A stretch of DNA of 64,000 nt, taken from assembly GCA_028869185.1 (NCBI GenBank), contig JAGWTA010000004.1, positions 1-64,000 on the forward strand. Direction: 5' to 3'. Made by a program: the position numbers and the translations under genes. Origin of the DNA: Hyphomicrobiales bacterium. Its GTDB lineage: Bacteria > Pseudomonadota > Alphaproteobacteria > Rhizobiales > Beijerinckiaceae. Shown here one piece after another: positions 19,759 through 29,978 of this stretch (within the stretch, counting starts at the first letter, position 1; every line of letters begins with the position of its first letter). The notes under the pieces are model-generated. The model worked only from the letters and a program-made list of their open reading frames with translations, did no database searches and was not told the DNA's origin.

Positions 19759-21525
19759 ATGAACATTTACGCTGATTTTCACGAACGGATTTGCGGACTG
19801 CTGGGCGATTTCGCGCGGGCGGGGCGCTTGCCGAAAAATCTTTCGATGGCGCGTTTTGTCGTGGAGCCGCCGCGCGATCCCGAACATGGCGATCTCGCCG
19901 TCAACGCCGCAATGGTTTTCGCCAAGGAGGCGAAAGAGCATTTCGGATCGCCGCGCGTGCTGGCGAGCGAACTGGCGATGGCGCTGGCGAACGATCCAGA
20001 CGTTGCGCAGGCGGAAGTCGCCGGCCCCGGCTTCATCAACATCCGTCTGAAACCCGACGTTTTCCATAAGGTCGTGCAGACGGCGCTGGAGGCGCCGCAG
20101 GCTTTCGGCCGCGGAGTCGGCGCGCAGAAAATCAACGTCGAATATGTCTCGGCCAATCCGACGGGTCCGATGCATGTCGGCCACGGCCGTGGCGCCGTGT
20201 TTGGCGACGCGCTCGCCAATCTCATCGAATTTTCCGGCGATGCGGTGACGCGCGAATATTACATCAATGACGCCGGCGCGCAGGTCGACGTGCTCGCGCG
20301 CTCGGCCTACATGCGGTATCGCGAGGCCCTGGGCGAGACCATCGGCGAAATTCCCGAGGGGCTCTACCCTGGCGATTATCTCGTTCCCGTCGGCAAGGCG
20401 CTCGTCGAAAAATACGGCGCCGCGCTGCGCGACAAGCCTGAAAGCGATTGGCTCGAACCTGTGCGCGCTTTCGCCATCGACGCGATGATGGCGATGATCC
20501 GCGATGATCTTGCAGCGCTCAACATCACGCATGAAGTTTTCTTTTCCGAGCGCTCGCTGACGCGCGGCCCGGAGGGCGACCGCATCGCGCGCACCATCGA
20601 CACGTTGCGCGAGAGCGATCTCGTTTATGTCGGTCGTCTGCCGCCGCCGAAAGGCAAGCTGCCGGACGATTGGGAGGATCGCGACCAGACGCTGTTCCGT
20701 TCGACGAAATTCGGCGACGACGTCGACCGTCCGCTTTTGAAATCGGATGGCGGCTACACCTATTTTGCGTCGGACATCGCTTATCACCGCGTCAAGATCG
20801 ATGGCGGCTACAACGTTCTCGTCGACGTTTGGGGAGCAGACCACGGCGGCTACGTCAAGCGCATGGAGGCGGCGGTCAAGGCGCTGTCTTTCGGCGAAGT
20901 GGCGCTTGATGTGAAGCTGTGTCAGCTCGTGAAACTGATGCGCGGCGGCGAACCCGTGAAAATGTCCAAACGCGCCGGCGATTTCGTCACGCTGCGCGAA
21001 GTGGTGGACGAAGTCGGCGTCGACGCTGTGCGCTTCATGATGCTCTATCGCAAGAATGACGCGCCGCTGGAGTTCGACCTCGCCAAGGTGATCGAACAAT
21101 CGAAGGACAACGCTGTCTTTTATGTGCAATACGCACACGCGCGCGCCTGCTCGGTGATGAGGCAGGCCAAGGCGGCCTTTCCCGACATCGATCTCGCGCC
21201 GGCCGCGCTCGCGCGCGCCGATCTTGCCTTGCTTTCGGATCAGGGCGAACAGGCTTTGGTCAAAATACTGGCGCAATTTCCGCGCGTTATCGATGCGGCG
21301 GCGCGAGCGCACGAGCCGCACCGCATCGCGTTTTACTTGCACGAGGCCGCAAGTCTGTTCCACGCGCACTGGAACAGGGGAAAGGACGAACCGCAATTAC
21401 GGTTTGTTAATGAAAAAAGTAGAGAAATGACGATCGCCAGACTGGCCTTGGTGTGTTTCTTTACCAATGTCCTGGCGGCGGGATTGGGTATTCTCGGGGT
21501 GAACGCGCCTCAGGAAATGCGCTAG
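19759..21525 (+). CDS. argS: arginyl-tRNA synthetase
   Basis: This 588-residue class I synthetase charges tRNA-Arg. It has the HIGH-like motif [12 protein letters not shown], the KMSK motif ([10 protein letters not shown]), an N-terminal Add1 tRNA-binding domain (residues 1-~110) and the C-terminal DALR anticodon-binding domain ending [14 protein letters not shown]. It heads the conserved argS-SPOR-nagZ-scpA-scpB run, with 49 nt to the next gene. Confidence 0.97.
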   Translation: MNIYADFHERICGLLGDFARAGRLPKNLSMARFVVEPPRDPEHGDLAVNAAMVFAKEAKEHFGSPRVLASELAMALANDPDVAQAEVAGPGFINIRLKPDVFHKVVQTALEAPQAFGRGVGAQKINVEYVSANPTGPMHVGHGRGAVFGDALANLIEFSGDAVTREYYINDAGAQVDVLARSAYMRYREALGETIGEIPEGLYPGDYLVPVGKALVEKYGAALRDKPESDWLEPVRAFAIDAMMAMIRDDLAALNITHEVFFSERSLTRGPEGDRIARTIDTLRESDLVYVGRLPPPKGKLPDDWEDRDQTLFRSTKFGDDVDRPLLKSDGGYTYFASDIAYHRVKIDGGYNVLVDVWGADHGGYVKRMEAAVKALSFGEVALDVKLCQLVKLMRGGEPVKMSKRAGDFVTLREVVDEVGVDAVRFMMLYRKNDAPLEFDLAKVIEQSKDNAVFYVQYAHARACSVMRQAKAAFPDIDLAPAALARADLALLSDQGEQALVKILAQFPRVIDAAARAHEPHRIAFYLHEAASLFHAHWNRGKDEPQLRFVNEKSREMTIARLALVCFFTNVLAAGLGILGVNAPQEMR

Positions 21526-21574
21526 CCGTGCGGCGGCGCACTCGATCCCGATAGTGTCGTGAGCGAGGTTTGAC

Positions 21575-22951
21575 ATGAGCGCTGCCCAGGATTTTCGTCA
21601 CCCGATCGATATCGAGGAATTCGAGCGGCGGCTTCGCGCCCCCGAGCCGGTGAAATACAGCGACCCGCTGGCCGAACTGGCGCGGCTCGTGTCCGGCGCC
21701 GAAAAGGCGGGCGGCGATCCCTTTGCCGGTCTGGTTCGCGACGGCGGCGCGCGCTTGCCTTCGATCGACCACGGCCATCTTCGCCCCGTTGGTTTCGAGG
21801 CGCCTCCGGTCCAGCGCGATGTTGCGGCGGAGCCTCATATCGGCGCCCCCGAGCTGCGCGGCGCGCTGGAAGATCATTTTGCCGCCGATCCCCGCGCGGC
21901 TGCGCCGGCCGTCCACGCCGAGCCGGTTTTCGACGAATTCGATCCGACGGTCAGCACGGCGCGTCATTTCCCGCCGCCGCCCGAACAAGCCTTCCCGCAG
22001 GACGATTACGAAGCTCCCGAGGCGCCCGCCGCGCGCTCGAAAAAGCCGCTGATCCTCACTGGCGCCGTAATCGGCGCCACCATGATCGCGATCGGCTCCA
22101 CCTTCGCTTTCATGAAGGGCGCAAAGCCGACGAATGGCGGCGAAATCGCCACCATCAAGGCGTCCTCGACGCCCGCCAAGATCGCCGCGCCGAACGAGAA
22201 GACGGAATCGGCGGCCGCCGATTCCTCCTTGCTCGACAAGAGCGTCGCTGCGCCTGCCGTCAAACAGGCCGTGACGCGCTCTGAGCCGCCGATCGACGTG
22301 ACGGCGGCGCCCAAGCAGCCGCGCATCATCGGGCTGACCGAAAACGACGTGATGTCGCCCGCGCTGAACGCTGCGCTGAAATCGGCCGCGCCGGCCCCCG
22401 CCGCCAAGGCGGACGCTGCGGCGACGGCTGAGCCGCGCAAGGTGAAGACGGTTTCCGTGCGCGCCGACGGCAGCATCATTTCCAGCGAAACGGCGGCTGC
22501 GCCTGCGCCGGCCGCGCCCCGCAGCGCGACGCCCAAGACCAGCGCGCGGGTCGCCACGACGCCTGGCGAAGGCCGCGCGAAGGCGACCAGATCGCCGACC
22601 ACGAAAACGGCGCTCGCCAAGCCGAGCGAGCAGGGCGCAGAAGACCTGTCGCACGGTCTGGCGCCCCGCCAGCGCGAAGCTCACGCAGCGCCTGCGGCCG
22701 CGACCACAGCGCGCGGCGGTTTCGCCATCCAGCTCGCCGCGCCGGCGACCGAAGCGGAGGCCAAATCCGTCGCCGCGCGGCTCGGCGCGAAATATGCGTC
22801 GGCTCTGGGCGGCCACAAGCTTGGCGTGCACAAGGCGGCCGACAAGAACGTCTACCGTGTACGCGCCGCCGGGTTCAGCCGCGATGCTGCGCAGGCGGCC
22901 TGCAGTCACATCAAGTCGGCGGGCGGAGCCTGCTTCATCTCGGGGAACTGA
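21575..22951 (+). CDS. SPOR-domain membrane protein
   Basis: This 458-residue protein has a cytoplasmic acidic N-terminal part (~145 residues), one transmembrane helix (KPLILTGAVIGATMIAIGST, residues ~157-180) and a long Ala/Pro/Lys-rich periplasmic linker. The C-terminal SPOR domain (~382-458) runs from GFAIQLAAPATEAEA to GGACFISGN. SPOR domains bind denuded glycan strands at the division septum. The gene sits between argS and nagZ, 3 nt before nagZ, as in other Hyphomicrobiales, and so is linked to peptidoglycan turnover. Confidence 0.88.
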   Translation: MSAAQDFRHPIDIEEFERRLRAPEPVKYSDPLAELARLVSGAEKAGGDPFAGLVRDGGARLPSIDHGHLRPVGFEAPPVQRDVAAEPHIGAPELRGALEDHFAADPRAAAPAVHAEPVFDEFDPTVSTARHFPPPPEQAFPQDDYEAPEAPAARSKKPLILTGAVIGATMIAIGSTFAFMKGAKPTNGGEIATIKASSTPAKIAAPNEKTESAAADSSLLDKSVAAPAVKQAVTRSEPPIDVTAAPKQPRIIGLTENDVMSPALNAALKSAAPAPAAKADAAATAEPRKVKTVSVRADGSIISSETAAAPAPAAPRSATPKTSARVATTPGEGRAKATRSPTTKTALAKPSEQGAEDLSHGLAPRQREAHAAPAAATTARGGFAIQLAAPATEAEAKSVAARLGAKYASALGGHKLGVHKAADKNVYRVRAAGFSRDAAQAACSHIKSAGGACFISGN

Positions 22952-22954
22952 AGC

Positions 22955-23971
22955 ATGGCCGCACGGGCTTTTATTTGCGGCTGCGCCGGGCTTGAACTCG
23001 GCGCAGACGAGAAAGCCTTTATCAGTGAGGCCGATCCCTGGGGCTTGATCCTGTTCCGGCGCAATGTCGCCGATCGCGAGCAGATCGCGCGGCTGACCGA
23101 TTCCTTTCGCGCGATCACCGGGCGCGCTGACGCGCCCGTCCTGATCGATCAGGAGGGCGGCCGGGTTCAGCGTATGAGCGAGCCGCATTGGCCGCTCTAC
23201 CCGTCCGCCGCCCGCCTGGCCGCCGTTTCCGAGGATGAAGCAGAGACCGCGCGCCTGACTTTTCTGGCCGCGCGCCTGATCGCACATGATCTGGCCGAAG
23301 TCGGCGTGACCGTCGATTGCCTGCCTGTTCTGGACCTGCCCGTCGAGGGCGCGCACTCGATCATCGGGGACCGCGCCTACGGACCTTCGCCCGCCACCGT
23401 CGCCCGGCTCGGCCGCGCCGCCGCCGAGGGACTGATGGCCGGCGGCGTCCTGCCTGTTTTCAAACACGTCCCCGGCCACGGTCGCGCCCGGTCCGACAGC
23501 CATCTTGAACTGCCGGTGGTCCACGAAAGCCGGGCGGAAATGGAAGCGACCGATTTTGCCCCCTTCCGCGCCAACGCCGATTTACCGCTGGCCATGACCG
23601 CGCACGTCGTCTTCACCGCGCTCGACCCCGATCGTCCGGCGACGCTGTCCCCGACGGTCATCAGCCAGATCGTGCGCGGCTATATCGGCTTCGACGGCCT
23701 CCTGATGAGCGACGACCTTTCGATGAAGGCGCTCACCGGCTCCTTCGCGGAGCGGGCGCGCGCCCTTTATGCCGCGGGCGTCGATATGGGACTGCACTGC
23801 AACGGCGACCTTTCGGAAGCCGCCGAAGTCGCCGCCCAGGCCCCTGTTCTGGCCGGAAAGGCCGCCGAACGGGCCGAAAAGGCGCTGGCCCGCATCCGCG
23901 AGGGCGCGGGACTGTTCGATCCTGTGGAAGCCCGCGCCAAACTCGCCGAGGCGCTTGCGACAGCCGCCTAG
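22955..23971 (+). CDS. nagZ: beta-N-acetylhexosaminidase (peptidoglycan recycling)
   Basis: This 338-residue glycoside hydrolase family 3 enzyme removes N-acetylglucosamine from anhydro-muropeptides in the cytoplasm. The substrate-binding LIDQEGGRVQR and the catalytic His loop KHVPGHGRARSDSH are present, as is the Asp nucleophile in LLMSDDLSMKAL. It lacks a signal peptide, as expected. It is 3 nt from the SPOR gene and about 80 nt before scpA. Confidence 0.95.
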   Translation: MAARAFICGCAGLELGADEKAFISEADPWGLILFRRNVADREQIARLTDSFRAITGRADAPVLIDQEGGRVQRMSEPHWPLYPSAARLAAVSEDEAETARLTFLAARLIAHDLAEVGVTVDCLPVLDLPVEGAHSIIGDRAYGPSPATVARLGRAAAEGLMAGGVLPVFKHVPGHGRARSDSHLELPVVHESRAEMEATDFAPFRANADLPLAMTAHVVFTALDPDRPATLSPTVISQIVRGYIGFDGLLMSDDLSMKALTGSFAERARALYAAGVDMGLHCNGDLSEAAEVAAQAPVLAGKAAERAEKALARIREGAGLFDPVEARAKLAEALATAA

Positions 23972-24052
23972 ACCGGTCACATTCCGCCCAAGTTGCGCCA
24001 GCATGCTGGTTGCGCAAGTGATTCGGGCGCGTGACGCGGGTAGGGCTCCGGT

Positions 24053-24856
24053 ATGGCTGATCTCCCTTTCGAGATCGATAAACTGGATAAAGGAGAGACC
24101 GAAGAGGCCTTCCTCGTCGATGTCGACGGGTTTGAAGGGCCGCTCGATCTCCTGTTGGAACTGGCGCGTCGCCAGAAGGTCGATCTCGCCAAAATCTCCG
24201 TGCTGGCTCTTGCCGAGCAATATCTGATCTTCATCGAGGAAGCGCGCCGTATCCGGCTGGAGCTGGCTGCCGATTATCTCGTGATGGCGGCATGGCTCGC
24301 CTATCTCAAATCCCGTTTGCTGCTGCCCGAGGAAGAAAAGGCCGACGAGCCGGCGGCCGCCGATCTCGCCGCCGCGCTGGCTGACCGCCTGCGCCGTCTC
24401 GAACAGATACGCGCCGCCGCCGAGAAGCTGGTCAACCGCGCGCGCATCGGCCGCGACATGGCCCTGCGCGGGGCAGGCGAGGGCGTCGAGATCGTCTCGC
24501 GGCCCGACTGGCAGGCAAGCATCTTCGATCTTCTTTCGGCCTATGCGCGCCAGCGCCAGAAGCAGGCGCTCTCGCGCGTGACGCTGAAGCAGCGGCAGGT
24601 CTGGTCTCTGGCCGAAGCGCGCGAGACGCTCGAGCGTCTCGTCGGGCTCGCCGCCGAATGGACCGTGATGGACGATTACCTCGTCCACTGGTGCGTCACG
24701 CCGGAAATGGCGCGCACCGTGCGCGCGTCGTCCTTCGCCTCCTCGCTCGAACTGGTGCGCGAGGGCCGCATGGATATTCGCCAGGATCGCGCTTTCGCGC
24801 CCATCTGGGTGCGGCGCAAGCAGGAAGCCGCCCCGCCCTTGCAGGCGGCGGGTTGA
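24053..24856 (+). CDS. scpA: segregation and condensation protein A (kleisin)
   Basis: This 267-residue kleisin subunit links SMC head domains for chromosome condensation and segregation. The N-terminal FEGPLDLLLELARRQKVDL and the LAADYLVMAAWLAYLKSRLLLP helix bind the SMC neck. The C-terminal winged helix that binds the SMC cap is less conserved but present. It is 16 nt upstream of scpB. Confidence 0.94.
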   Translation: MADLPFEIDKLDKGETEEAFLVDVDGFEGPLDLLLELARRQKVDLAKISVLALAEQYLIFIEEARRIRLELAADYLVMAAWLAYLKSRLLLPEEEKADEPAAADLAAALADRLRRLEQIRAAAEKLVNRARIGRDMALRGAGEGVEIVSRPDWQASIFDLLSAYARQRQKQALSRVTLKQRQVWSLAEARETLERLVGLAAEWTVMDDYLVHWCVTPEMARTVRASSFASSLELVREGRMDIRQDRAFAPIWVRRKQEAAPPLQAAG

Positions 24857-24872
24857 GTCGAGGACAAGAGTC

Positions 24873-25664
24873 ATGATGGGCGAAGCGGCTAAAGTTTTCG
24901 ATTTCGTCGAGGAAGAGGACGAGGCGATGCGCGATGCGCAGGACGCCGCGCTTGCCGAAGGCAAACGCATCGTGGAGGCGATGCTGTTCGCCGCTTCCGA
25001 ACCTGTTGAGGAAAACGTTCTGGCCGAGCGGTTGCCGGACGGACTCGCCATCGCCGAAGTGCTTGCCGCGTTGCGCGATGATTACGCCACGCGCGGGATC
25101 AATCTGGCGCGCGCGCAGAAGAAATGGTTTTTCCGCACAGCCGAGGATCTCGGCTGGCTGCTGCGCCGCGAGGAAAGCCCGCAGAAGAAGCTGACCCGTC
25201 CCGCGATCGAAACGCTGGCGATCGTCGCCTATCACCAGCCCGTGACGCGCGCCGAGATCGAGGACATTCGTGGCGTCGCCATCTCGAAGGGCACGCTTGA
25301 TGTTCTGCTGGAGACAGGCTGGATTCGTCTGCGCGGACGCCGCAAGGCGCCGGGACGCCCGATCACCTATGGCACGACCGAGCAATTCCTCATCCATTTC
25401 GGCCTCGAGCAGATCGGCGATCTGCCCGGGCTCGAGGAATTGAAAGGCGCGGGCCTGTTCGACGGTCGTCTGCCGCCCGGCTTCGGCGTTCCCAAACCCG
25501 ACGATAGCGACGTTCTGACGCCTGACGAAGATCCGCTGGAAGACGACGCTTCCGACGATTTCCCGCTACTGGCGCAGGCCGAGGACGACAGCGCAAGCAT
25601 CGAGAGCGCAAGCACCGAGAGCGAAGGCGACGAACAAGCTGCGCCGCGCGCCGAAGAGGAATAG
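24873..25664 (+). CDS. scpB: segregation and condensation protein B
   Basis: This 263-residue partner of ScpA has two winged-helix domains, with RIVEAMLFAASEPV near residue 30 and LAIVAYHQPVTRAEIEDIRGV near 113. The last ~60 residues form an acidic Asp/Ser/Glu-rich tail, common in rhizobial ScpB. In many Hyphomicrobiales tatABC follows; here a PAP2-like gene does. Confidence 0.93.
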   Translation: MMGEAAKVFDFVEEEDEAMRDAQDAALAEGKRIVEAMLFAASEPVEENVLAERLPDGLAIAEVLAALRDDYATRGINLARAQKKWFFRTAEDLGWLLRREESPQKKLTRPAIETLAIVAYHQPVTRAEIEDIRGVAISKGTLDVLLETGWIRLRGRRKAPGRPITYGTTEQFLIHFGLEQIGDLPGLEELKGAGLFDGRLPPGFGVPKPDDSDVLTPDEDPLEDDASDDFPLLAQAEDDSASIESASTESEGDEQAAPRAEEE

Positions 25665-25676
25665 ACCACGCTCGCG

Positions 25677-26279
25677 CTGCAAAATCCGCGCGCTCTGGAG
25701 TTTTTCGGCGCAGTCACCGCATTCGGCAATGGCGCGCTGATTACGCCTGCCGTCGCGGGCCTTGCGGCTATGCTCTGGATGGCGGGCGAACGACGCAACG
25801 CCGTTGCGCTCGCCAGGGCTTTCGCATTCGGGCTTGCGCTGATCGTCTCCGCCAAAATCGTCCTTATGTTTTTCGTCGATGAAGGCCGCCTGCGCAGTCC
25901 AAGCGGCCATACGGCTCTTTCGACATTTTTTTATGGCGCGCTCGCCGTTGCGATGCTTGCGCAATGGCGCACCGGCCTGGCGCGCGCTGGCGCAGCGCTT
26001 TGCGGCGCGCTCGTCGTCGCTATCGCGCTCAGCCGCGTGGCGCTGCAGGTCCACACGCGCTCGGAAACATTGTTTGGTCTCGTCGTGGGGCTGCTGGCGC
26101 TCTGGCTTTTTCGGCGTGCGTGGCGGCCGTTGCGCATCCGCGATGCGACGACATGGCTGGGCGCAGCGCTTGTCGGCGCTGCGGCATGCGCGGTCGTCTA
26201 TGCGATTTTTCAACTGGGCTTTACGGACGAGGAAGCGATTGAATCCATCGCCGACTGGTTGCGAGAAACGATGCGCTGA
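25677..26279 (+). CDS. PAP2-like membrane phosphatase, no standard start codon at conserved N-terminus
   Basis: This protein of the PAP2 (phosphatidic acid phosphatase 2) fold has about five membrane helices. The PSGHT motif and SRVALQVHTRSE match PAP2 motifs 2 and 3; the first Lys/Arg-Pro motif is degenerate. Family-like sequence (LEFFGAVTAFGNGALITP) extends upstream of the first ATG at 25770, but no ATG, GTG or TTG exists between the in-frame scpB stop at 25662 and 25770. A CTG at 25677 is listed as a provisional start. A shorter 169-residue product from 25770 is the alternative. A one-base insertion at the scpB stop could have destroyed an ATG overlapping it. The 3' end overlaps the convergent gene by 70 nt. 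Confidence 0.6.
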   Translation: MQNPRALEFFGAVTAFGNGALITPAVAGLAAMLWMAGERRNAVALARAFAFGLALIVSAKIVLMFFVDEGRLRSPSGHTALSTFFYGALAVAMLAQWRTGLARAGAALCGALVVAIALSRVALQVHTRSETLFGLVVGLLALWLFRRAWRPLRIRDATTWLGAALVGAAACAVVYAIFQLGFTDEEAIESIADWLRETMR

Positions 26280-27085
26280 TCGCCCGTCGCGATGAAGAAT
26301 GTCAAAAGCGCCTGCGCGAGATAATAAAGCGGGAGAACGGCGGCCATCAGCCAGACAGACCGTCCGGCAAACCGATCGAGCGCCAAAGCCGAATCCGACA
26401 GAACGAACGAAAGCGATCCTAGCCAGACCAGCCAGGCCGCGCCGCCCAACTTTCGCGCGCGTGCGAAAGCGACAGCCGACATCGTCGCAAGCGTCGCCAT
26501 ATAAACAACGACGGGCGCCTTCATCGGCGTGGCGAGATTAGGCCAGATGCGATAGGCGACGAGCCCGGCGCATAGAGCGAAAACGGCAAGCGCAGGCGTC
26601 GAAGGGCGCGCGCCGCCGTCGACGGCCAAAGCGCCGATGTAACAGATATGCGCGATGAGGAAGCAGCCGAGCCCGGCTGCGAAATACGCCTTGTCGAGCA
26701 GCCAGGCGTCGCCCGCGAGCGAAAAAATCAACGCAGCGAGAACCCAGGTCTTTTGTCGCCCGCCGTGCGCGCGTTGCGCAAACGCCGCCGCGCAAAGCGC
26801 CGTCGCGGAAACTTTTGCAAAGGCGAACAGAGCGAAAGGTCCGCTACCGTGCGCGATGCAGGCGACGCCGGCCATTTGAGCGAAGGCAAGCTCCAGCACG
26901 GAAATGCGTCCGACCCAGCACACGACCGCCGCGCCCGCGACAGCAAAAGCAAGGAATGCGACCAGCGCAAACGGCGCGGCAAGCGCAGGACCGTAAGCGC
27001 GAAAGGCGAGCGCGCCGACGACAAGCGCGGCAAGATTGACGCGCGCCAGCGCGGCGTGCGGTCGGCAGGCGGCGCAAGCATTCAT
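26210..27085 (-). CDS. YhhN/TMEM86-family membrane protein (lysoplasmalogenase-like)
   Basis: This 291-residue protein has about eight helices. The family motifs [36 protein letters not shown] and [10 protein letters not shown] are evident. Characterised relatives hydrolyse lysoplasmalogens, but bacterial roles are mostly untested. The start ATG overlaps the aat stop by 4 nt (ATGA), so it is translationally coupled to aat. The extra N-terminal ~100 residues of the open frame up to 27409 are a shadow of aat. Its 3' end overlaps the PAP2-like gene for 70 nt. Confidence 0.8.
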   Translation of the reverse strand: MNACAACRPHAALARVNLAALVVGALAFRAYGPALAAPFALVAFLAFAVAGAAVVCWVGRISVLELAFAQMAGVACIAHGSGPFALFAFAKVSATALCAAAFAQRAHGGRQKTWVLAALIFSLAGDAWLLDKAYFAAGLGCFLIAHICYIGALAVDGGARPSTPALAVFALCAGLVAYRIWPNLATPMKAPVVVYMATLATMSAVAFARARKLGGAAWLVWLGSLSFVLSDSALALDRFAGRSVWLMAAVLPLYYLAQALLTFFIATGDQRIVSRNQSAMDSIASSSVKPS

Positions 27086-27744
27086 GATCTGGCCATCGCC
27101 AGAGCGAGCGCCTGCGCGCCGGTCATTTCGCGCGGGGCGCGATAAAAATCGCCGTGCTGCGCAATGGCTGCTGCAAGGAGCGTGCGATATTCGGCGCGGC
27201 TGACGGCGACGGCGCCGAGGCTTGCAAGATGCGGCGTGACGAATTGCGTGTCGAGCAGTGCATAACTGCCCGCGCGCAACCGACCGACGAGATGCACCAG
27301 CGCCACCTTCGAGGCGTTGGTTTCGAGATGGAACATGCTTTCGCCAAAGAATGTCGCGCCAAGGCTTACGCCATAAAGACCGCCGACCAGCCGCCCCTCG
27401 CGACGGCATTCAATTGTATGCACGCAGCCAAGGTCGAAAAGCTGCCGGTACAATGTGCGGATGCGCTGGTTGATCCATGTGCTGCCGCGCCCGTCCGCAT
27501 GTGCGCATCCTTCGATCACGCCATCGAAATCCATGTCGCACGTCACCGCAAAGCGGTCCGAACGCACTGTCTTGGCCAGCGAGTGCGAGATGGCGAGCCC
27601 GTCCAGCGGGAAGACGCCCCGCTCCTGTGGCTCGACCCAGAACAGGCGATCATCGTCCTCGCTTTCCGCCATCGGAAAAAGGCCGATGGAATAGGCGCGC
27701 AAAAGAATGTCCGGCGTGATGTCTGGCGGTGGTTGCCGTCGCAT
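27082..27744 (-). CDS. aat: leucyl/phenylalanyl-tRNA-protein transferase
   Basis: This 220-residue enzyme transfers Leu or Phe from charged tRNA to proteins with N-terminal Lys/Arg, marking them for ClpS/ClpAP degradation. The N-terminal [14 protein letters not shown], the [13 protein letters not shown] segment, and [18 protein letters not shown] are hallmarks. The ATG at 27744 ([11 protein letters not shown]) fits the family, while the open frame to 27843 adds an unlikely leader. It is near accC-accB-aroQ as in rhizobia, with two inserted genes between. Confidence 0.95.
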   Translation of the reverse strand: MRRQPPPDITPDILLRAYSIGLFPMAESEDDDRLFWVEPQERGVFPLDGLAISHSLAKTVRSDRFAVTCDMDFDGVIEGCAHADGRGSTWINQRIRTLYRQLFDLGCVHTIECRREGRLVGGLYGVSLGATFFGESMFHLETNASKVALVHLVGRLRAGSYALLDTQFVTPHLASLGAVAVSRAEYRTLLAAAIAQHGDFYRAPREMTGAQALALAMARS

Positions 27745-27854
27745 GCTTGCAGCCTGCTGCGCGCGACCGCGGGCGTCAACCGTCCTCGACGCGCTTGTCA
27801 GAAATCTGTTATTGGCCGCAGCTACAAGGCCGTGAGCCGCCAAAGGAAATGCCG

Positions 27855-29216
27855 ATGCGTCGTCTGCCCGTTACCGTTCTCGCCGTCCAGCTTCTCACGG
27901 GCGCCGCCGGCGCGCAGGCGCCCAAACCTGCGCCGGGCCTCGACAAGATCGACCATATCGTTGTGATCTATCTCGAAAATCGCTCGTTCGACAATCTCTA
28001 CGGCAAGTTCCCCGGCGCCAACGGCCTGTCCAACGCAGGCGCTGCGGCGACGCAAGTCGACCGCAGCGGCAAGCCCTACGACAAGCTGCCGCCTGTCATG
28101 AATTCCAACCTGAAGCCGGCGGCGGTCGATGCGCGTTTTCCCGCGGATCTGCCCAACGGACCCTTCGCAGCCGAGCCCTATGTGGGACTCAACCAGACGA
28201 CGGGCGACGCCGTGCATCGCTTTTATGAAGAGCAGATGCAGATCGACGGCGGCAAGATGGACAAGTTCGTCGCCTATACCGACGCGGGTTCGCTGGTGAT
28301 GAGCTATTTCGACGGCTCGAAAATGCCGCTGTGGTCCTATGCGCAAAAATACACGCTGATGGACAATTTCTTTCACGCAGCTTTCGGCGGTTCTTTCCTG
28401 AACCACTTCTATCTCGTTTGCGCCTGCGCGCCGGTTTTCCCGAACGCGCCGGAGCGGATCGTCGCCAAGCTCGACGACAAGGGCAATGTCCTCAAGCAGG
28501 GGTGGGTCACCCCGGACGGCTATGGCGTCAACACGATCTTTGCATTGAATGGCCCTTATCCGAAGGCGATGAGCGATGCTTCGCTGCGACTGCCGTTGCA
28601 GACAGCGCCGCATATCGGCGATCGTCTTTCCGCGAAGAATATTTCATGGGCCTGGTATTCCGGCGGGTGGAACGATGCGCTTGCCGGTCATCCCGATCAC
28701 GATTTCCAGTTTCATCATCAGGTCTTCGCTTATTTCGCGAGCACCGCCATCGATACGCCGGCCGGCAAACAACACCTCAAGGACGAAGCCGATCTGATCG
28801 CCGACATTCACGCCAATCGTTTGCCCAATGTCGTGTTCTGGAAGCCGATCGGCGAGGAAAACGAACATCCTGGCTACACCAATGTTTCGTCGGGCGAGCA
28901 TCACGTGCGCGAAGTCATTCGCATGATCGAGAAAAGCCCGGCCTGGGCTTCGACAGCGATCATCGTAACCTATGACGAGAACGGCGGCATGTGGGACCAT
29001 GTCGCGCCGCCCGTGATCGATCGGTTTGGGCCAGGAACGCGCGTGCCGACGCTGGTGATATCGCCCTATGCGAAAAAGGGCTTCGTCGATCACGCGCAAT
29101 ACGATACGACCGCGATCCTGAAATTGATCGAAACGCGCTGGGGTCTCGAGCCGCTCGCAAGCCGCGATGCGCAGAGCGGCGACATGACCACCGCCTTCGA
29201 CTTCACGCAGCAGTAA
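27855..29216 (+). CDS. secreted phosphoesterase (phospholipase C / AcpA acid phosphatase family)
   Basis: This 453-residue protein has a signal peptide (~residues 1-20) and the phosphoesterase superfamily motifs: [17 protein letters not shown] with the metal-binding Glu-Asn, [27 protein letters not shown], and [15 protein letters not shown] near the C-terminus. Relatives cleave phosphate monoesters or phospholipids outside the cytoplasm; the substrate here is not determined. ATG 27855 is preferred to 27849 because AAAGGA is then 7 nt upstream. It lies between aat and the acc genes on the opposite strand, so it is probably a later insertion into that block. Confidence 0.85.
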   Translation: MRRLPVTVLAVQLLTGAAGAQAPKPAPGLDKIDHIVVIYLENRSFDNLYGKFPGANGLSNAGAAATQVDRSGKPYDKLPPVMNSNLKPAAVDARFPADLPNGPFAAEPYVGLNQTTGDAVHRFYEEQMQIDGGKMDKFVAYTDAGSLVMSYFDGSKMPLWSYAQKYTLMDNFFHAAFGGSFLNHFYLVCACAPVFPNAPERIVAKLDDKGNVLKQGWVTPDGYGVNTIFALNGPYPKAMSDASLRLPLQTAPHIGDRLSAKNISWAWYSGGWNDALAGHPDHDFQFHHQVFAYFASTAIDTPAGKQHLKDEADLIADIHANRLPNVVFWKPIGEENEHPGYTNVSSGEHHVREVIRMIEKSPAWASTAIIVTYDENGGMWDHVAPPVIDRFGPGTRVPTLVISPYAKKGFVDHAQYDTTAILKLIETRWGLEPLASRDAQSGDMTTAFDFTQQ

Positions 29217-29225
29217 AAGACGTTT

Positions 29226-29978
29226 TCAGCGCCCGAACGTCTTCCAGAACATCAATCCGGTGATGACGGCGTTGAGGCAGGAGATGGCGATGCGCGCCTT
29301 GTTCGGATCGAGCTTGCGCGCAAAATGGGCCGCGAGATAGCCGCCGATCACTGCGCCGATCAGCAGCGCGAACATCTGACGCCACCAGATGAGCCCGCCG
29401 AAAATGAACAGCAGCGACGCTGTCATGTTCATCGCCGAATTGAGAAGATTGCGCGAGGGCTGCATCGCGGCGAGCGAGGCGTCGGTCATCAGGCTCCACG
29501 CCGCCAGCATCATGATGCCGACCGCGCCGCCGAAATATCCGCCGTAAACGCCGAGCGCAAATTGCGTCGCCATCAATGTCGGCGGACCGATCTGCACGCG
29601 CGCGCGCATCCATTCGCCCGCCTTGCGGCCGAAAGCGAAGATGATCGTGCCAAACAGCAGCAGCCACGGGATCATGGCGTCGAACAGACGCTGCGGCGTC
29701 ACCATCAGCAAGAGCGCGCCGCACAGCCCGCCCGCGACGCTGATCGCCGCCATCATGCGAAACGAAACGCCGGGGAAACCGGCGAAATCCTTCCGATAGG
29801 CGTAAGCAGACGCCAGCGCGCTCGGCACCAGCGCAACTGTGGAGGTGGCGTTGGCGCTGACCGAAGGAACGCCCGCGGCCATCAGCGCCGGCAAGGTAAC
29901 GAAGGAGCCGCCGCCCGCGATGCCGTTCATCGCGCCCGCGACAAGCCCCGCGCCCGCAATGAACAGGAGATCCTTCAC
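29226..29978 (-). CDS. TSUP-family permease (TauE/SafE sulfite exporter-like)
   Basis: This 250-residue inner-membrane protein has about eight helices. The paired motifs GAMNGIAGGGSFVTLPAL and GVYGGYFGGAVGIMML are the two TauE/SafE repeats. The family moves sulfite, sulfoacetate or related organosulfur anions; the substrate is not known here. GTG 29978 is used because it overlaps the accC stop (GTGA), implying coupling. The long open frame upstream is an accC shadow. Confidence 0.88.
   Translation of the reverse strand: MKDLLFIAGAGLVAGAMNGIAGGGSFVTLPALMAAGVPSVSANATSTVALVPSALASAYAYRKDFAGFPGVSFRMMAAISVAGGLCGALLLMVTPQRLFDAMIPWLLLFGTIIFAFGRKAGEWMRARVQIGPPTLMATQFALGVYGGYFGGAVGIMMLAAWSLMTDASLAAMQPSRNLLNSAMNMTASLLFIFGGLIWWRQMFALLIGAVIGGYLAAHFARKLDPNKARIAISCLNAVITGLMFWKTFGR

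Noticed and set aside
21461-23524. 687-codon minus-strand frame opposite the SPOR and nagZ genes
   Set aside because: Gly/Arg-rich shadow with no recognisable domain; the plus-strand genes are well supported.
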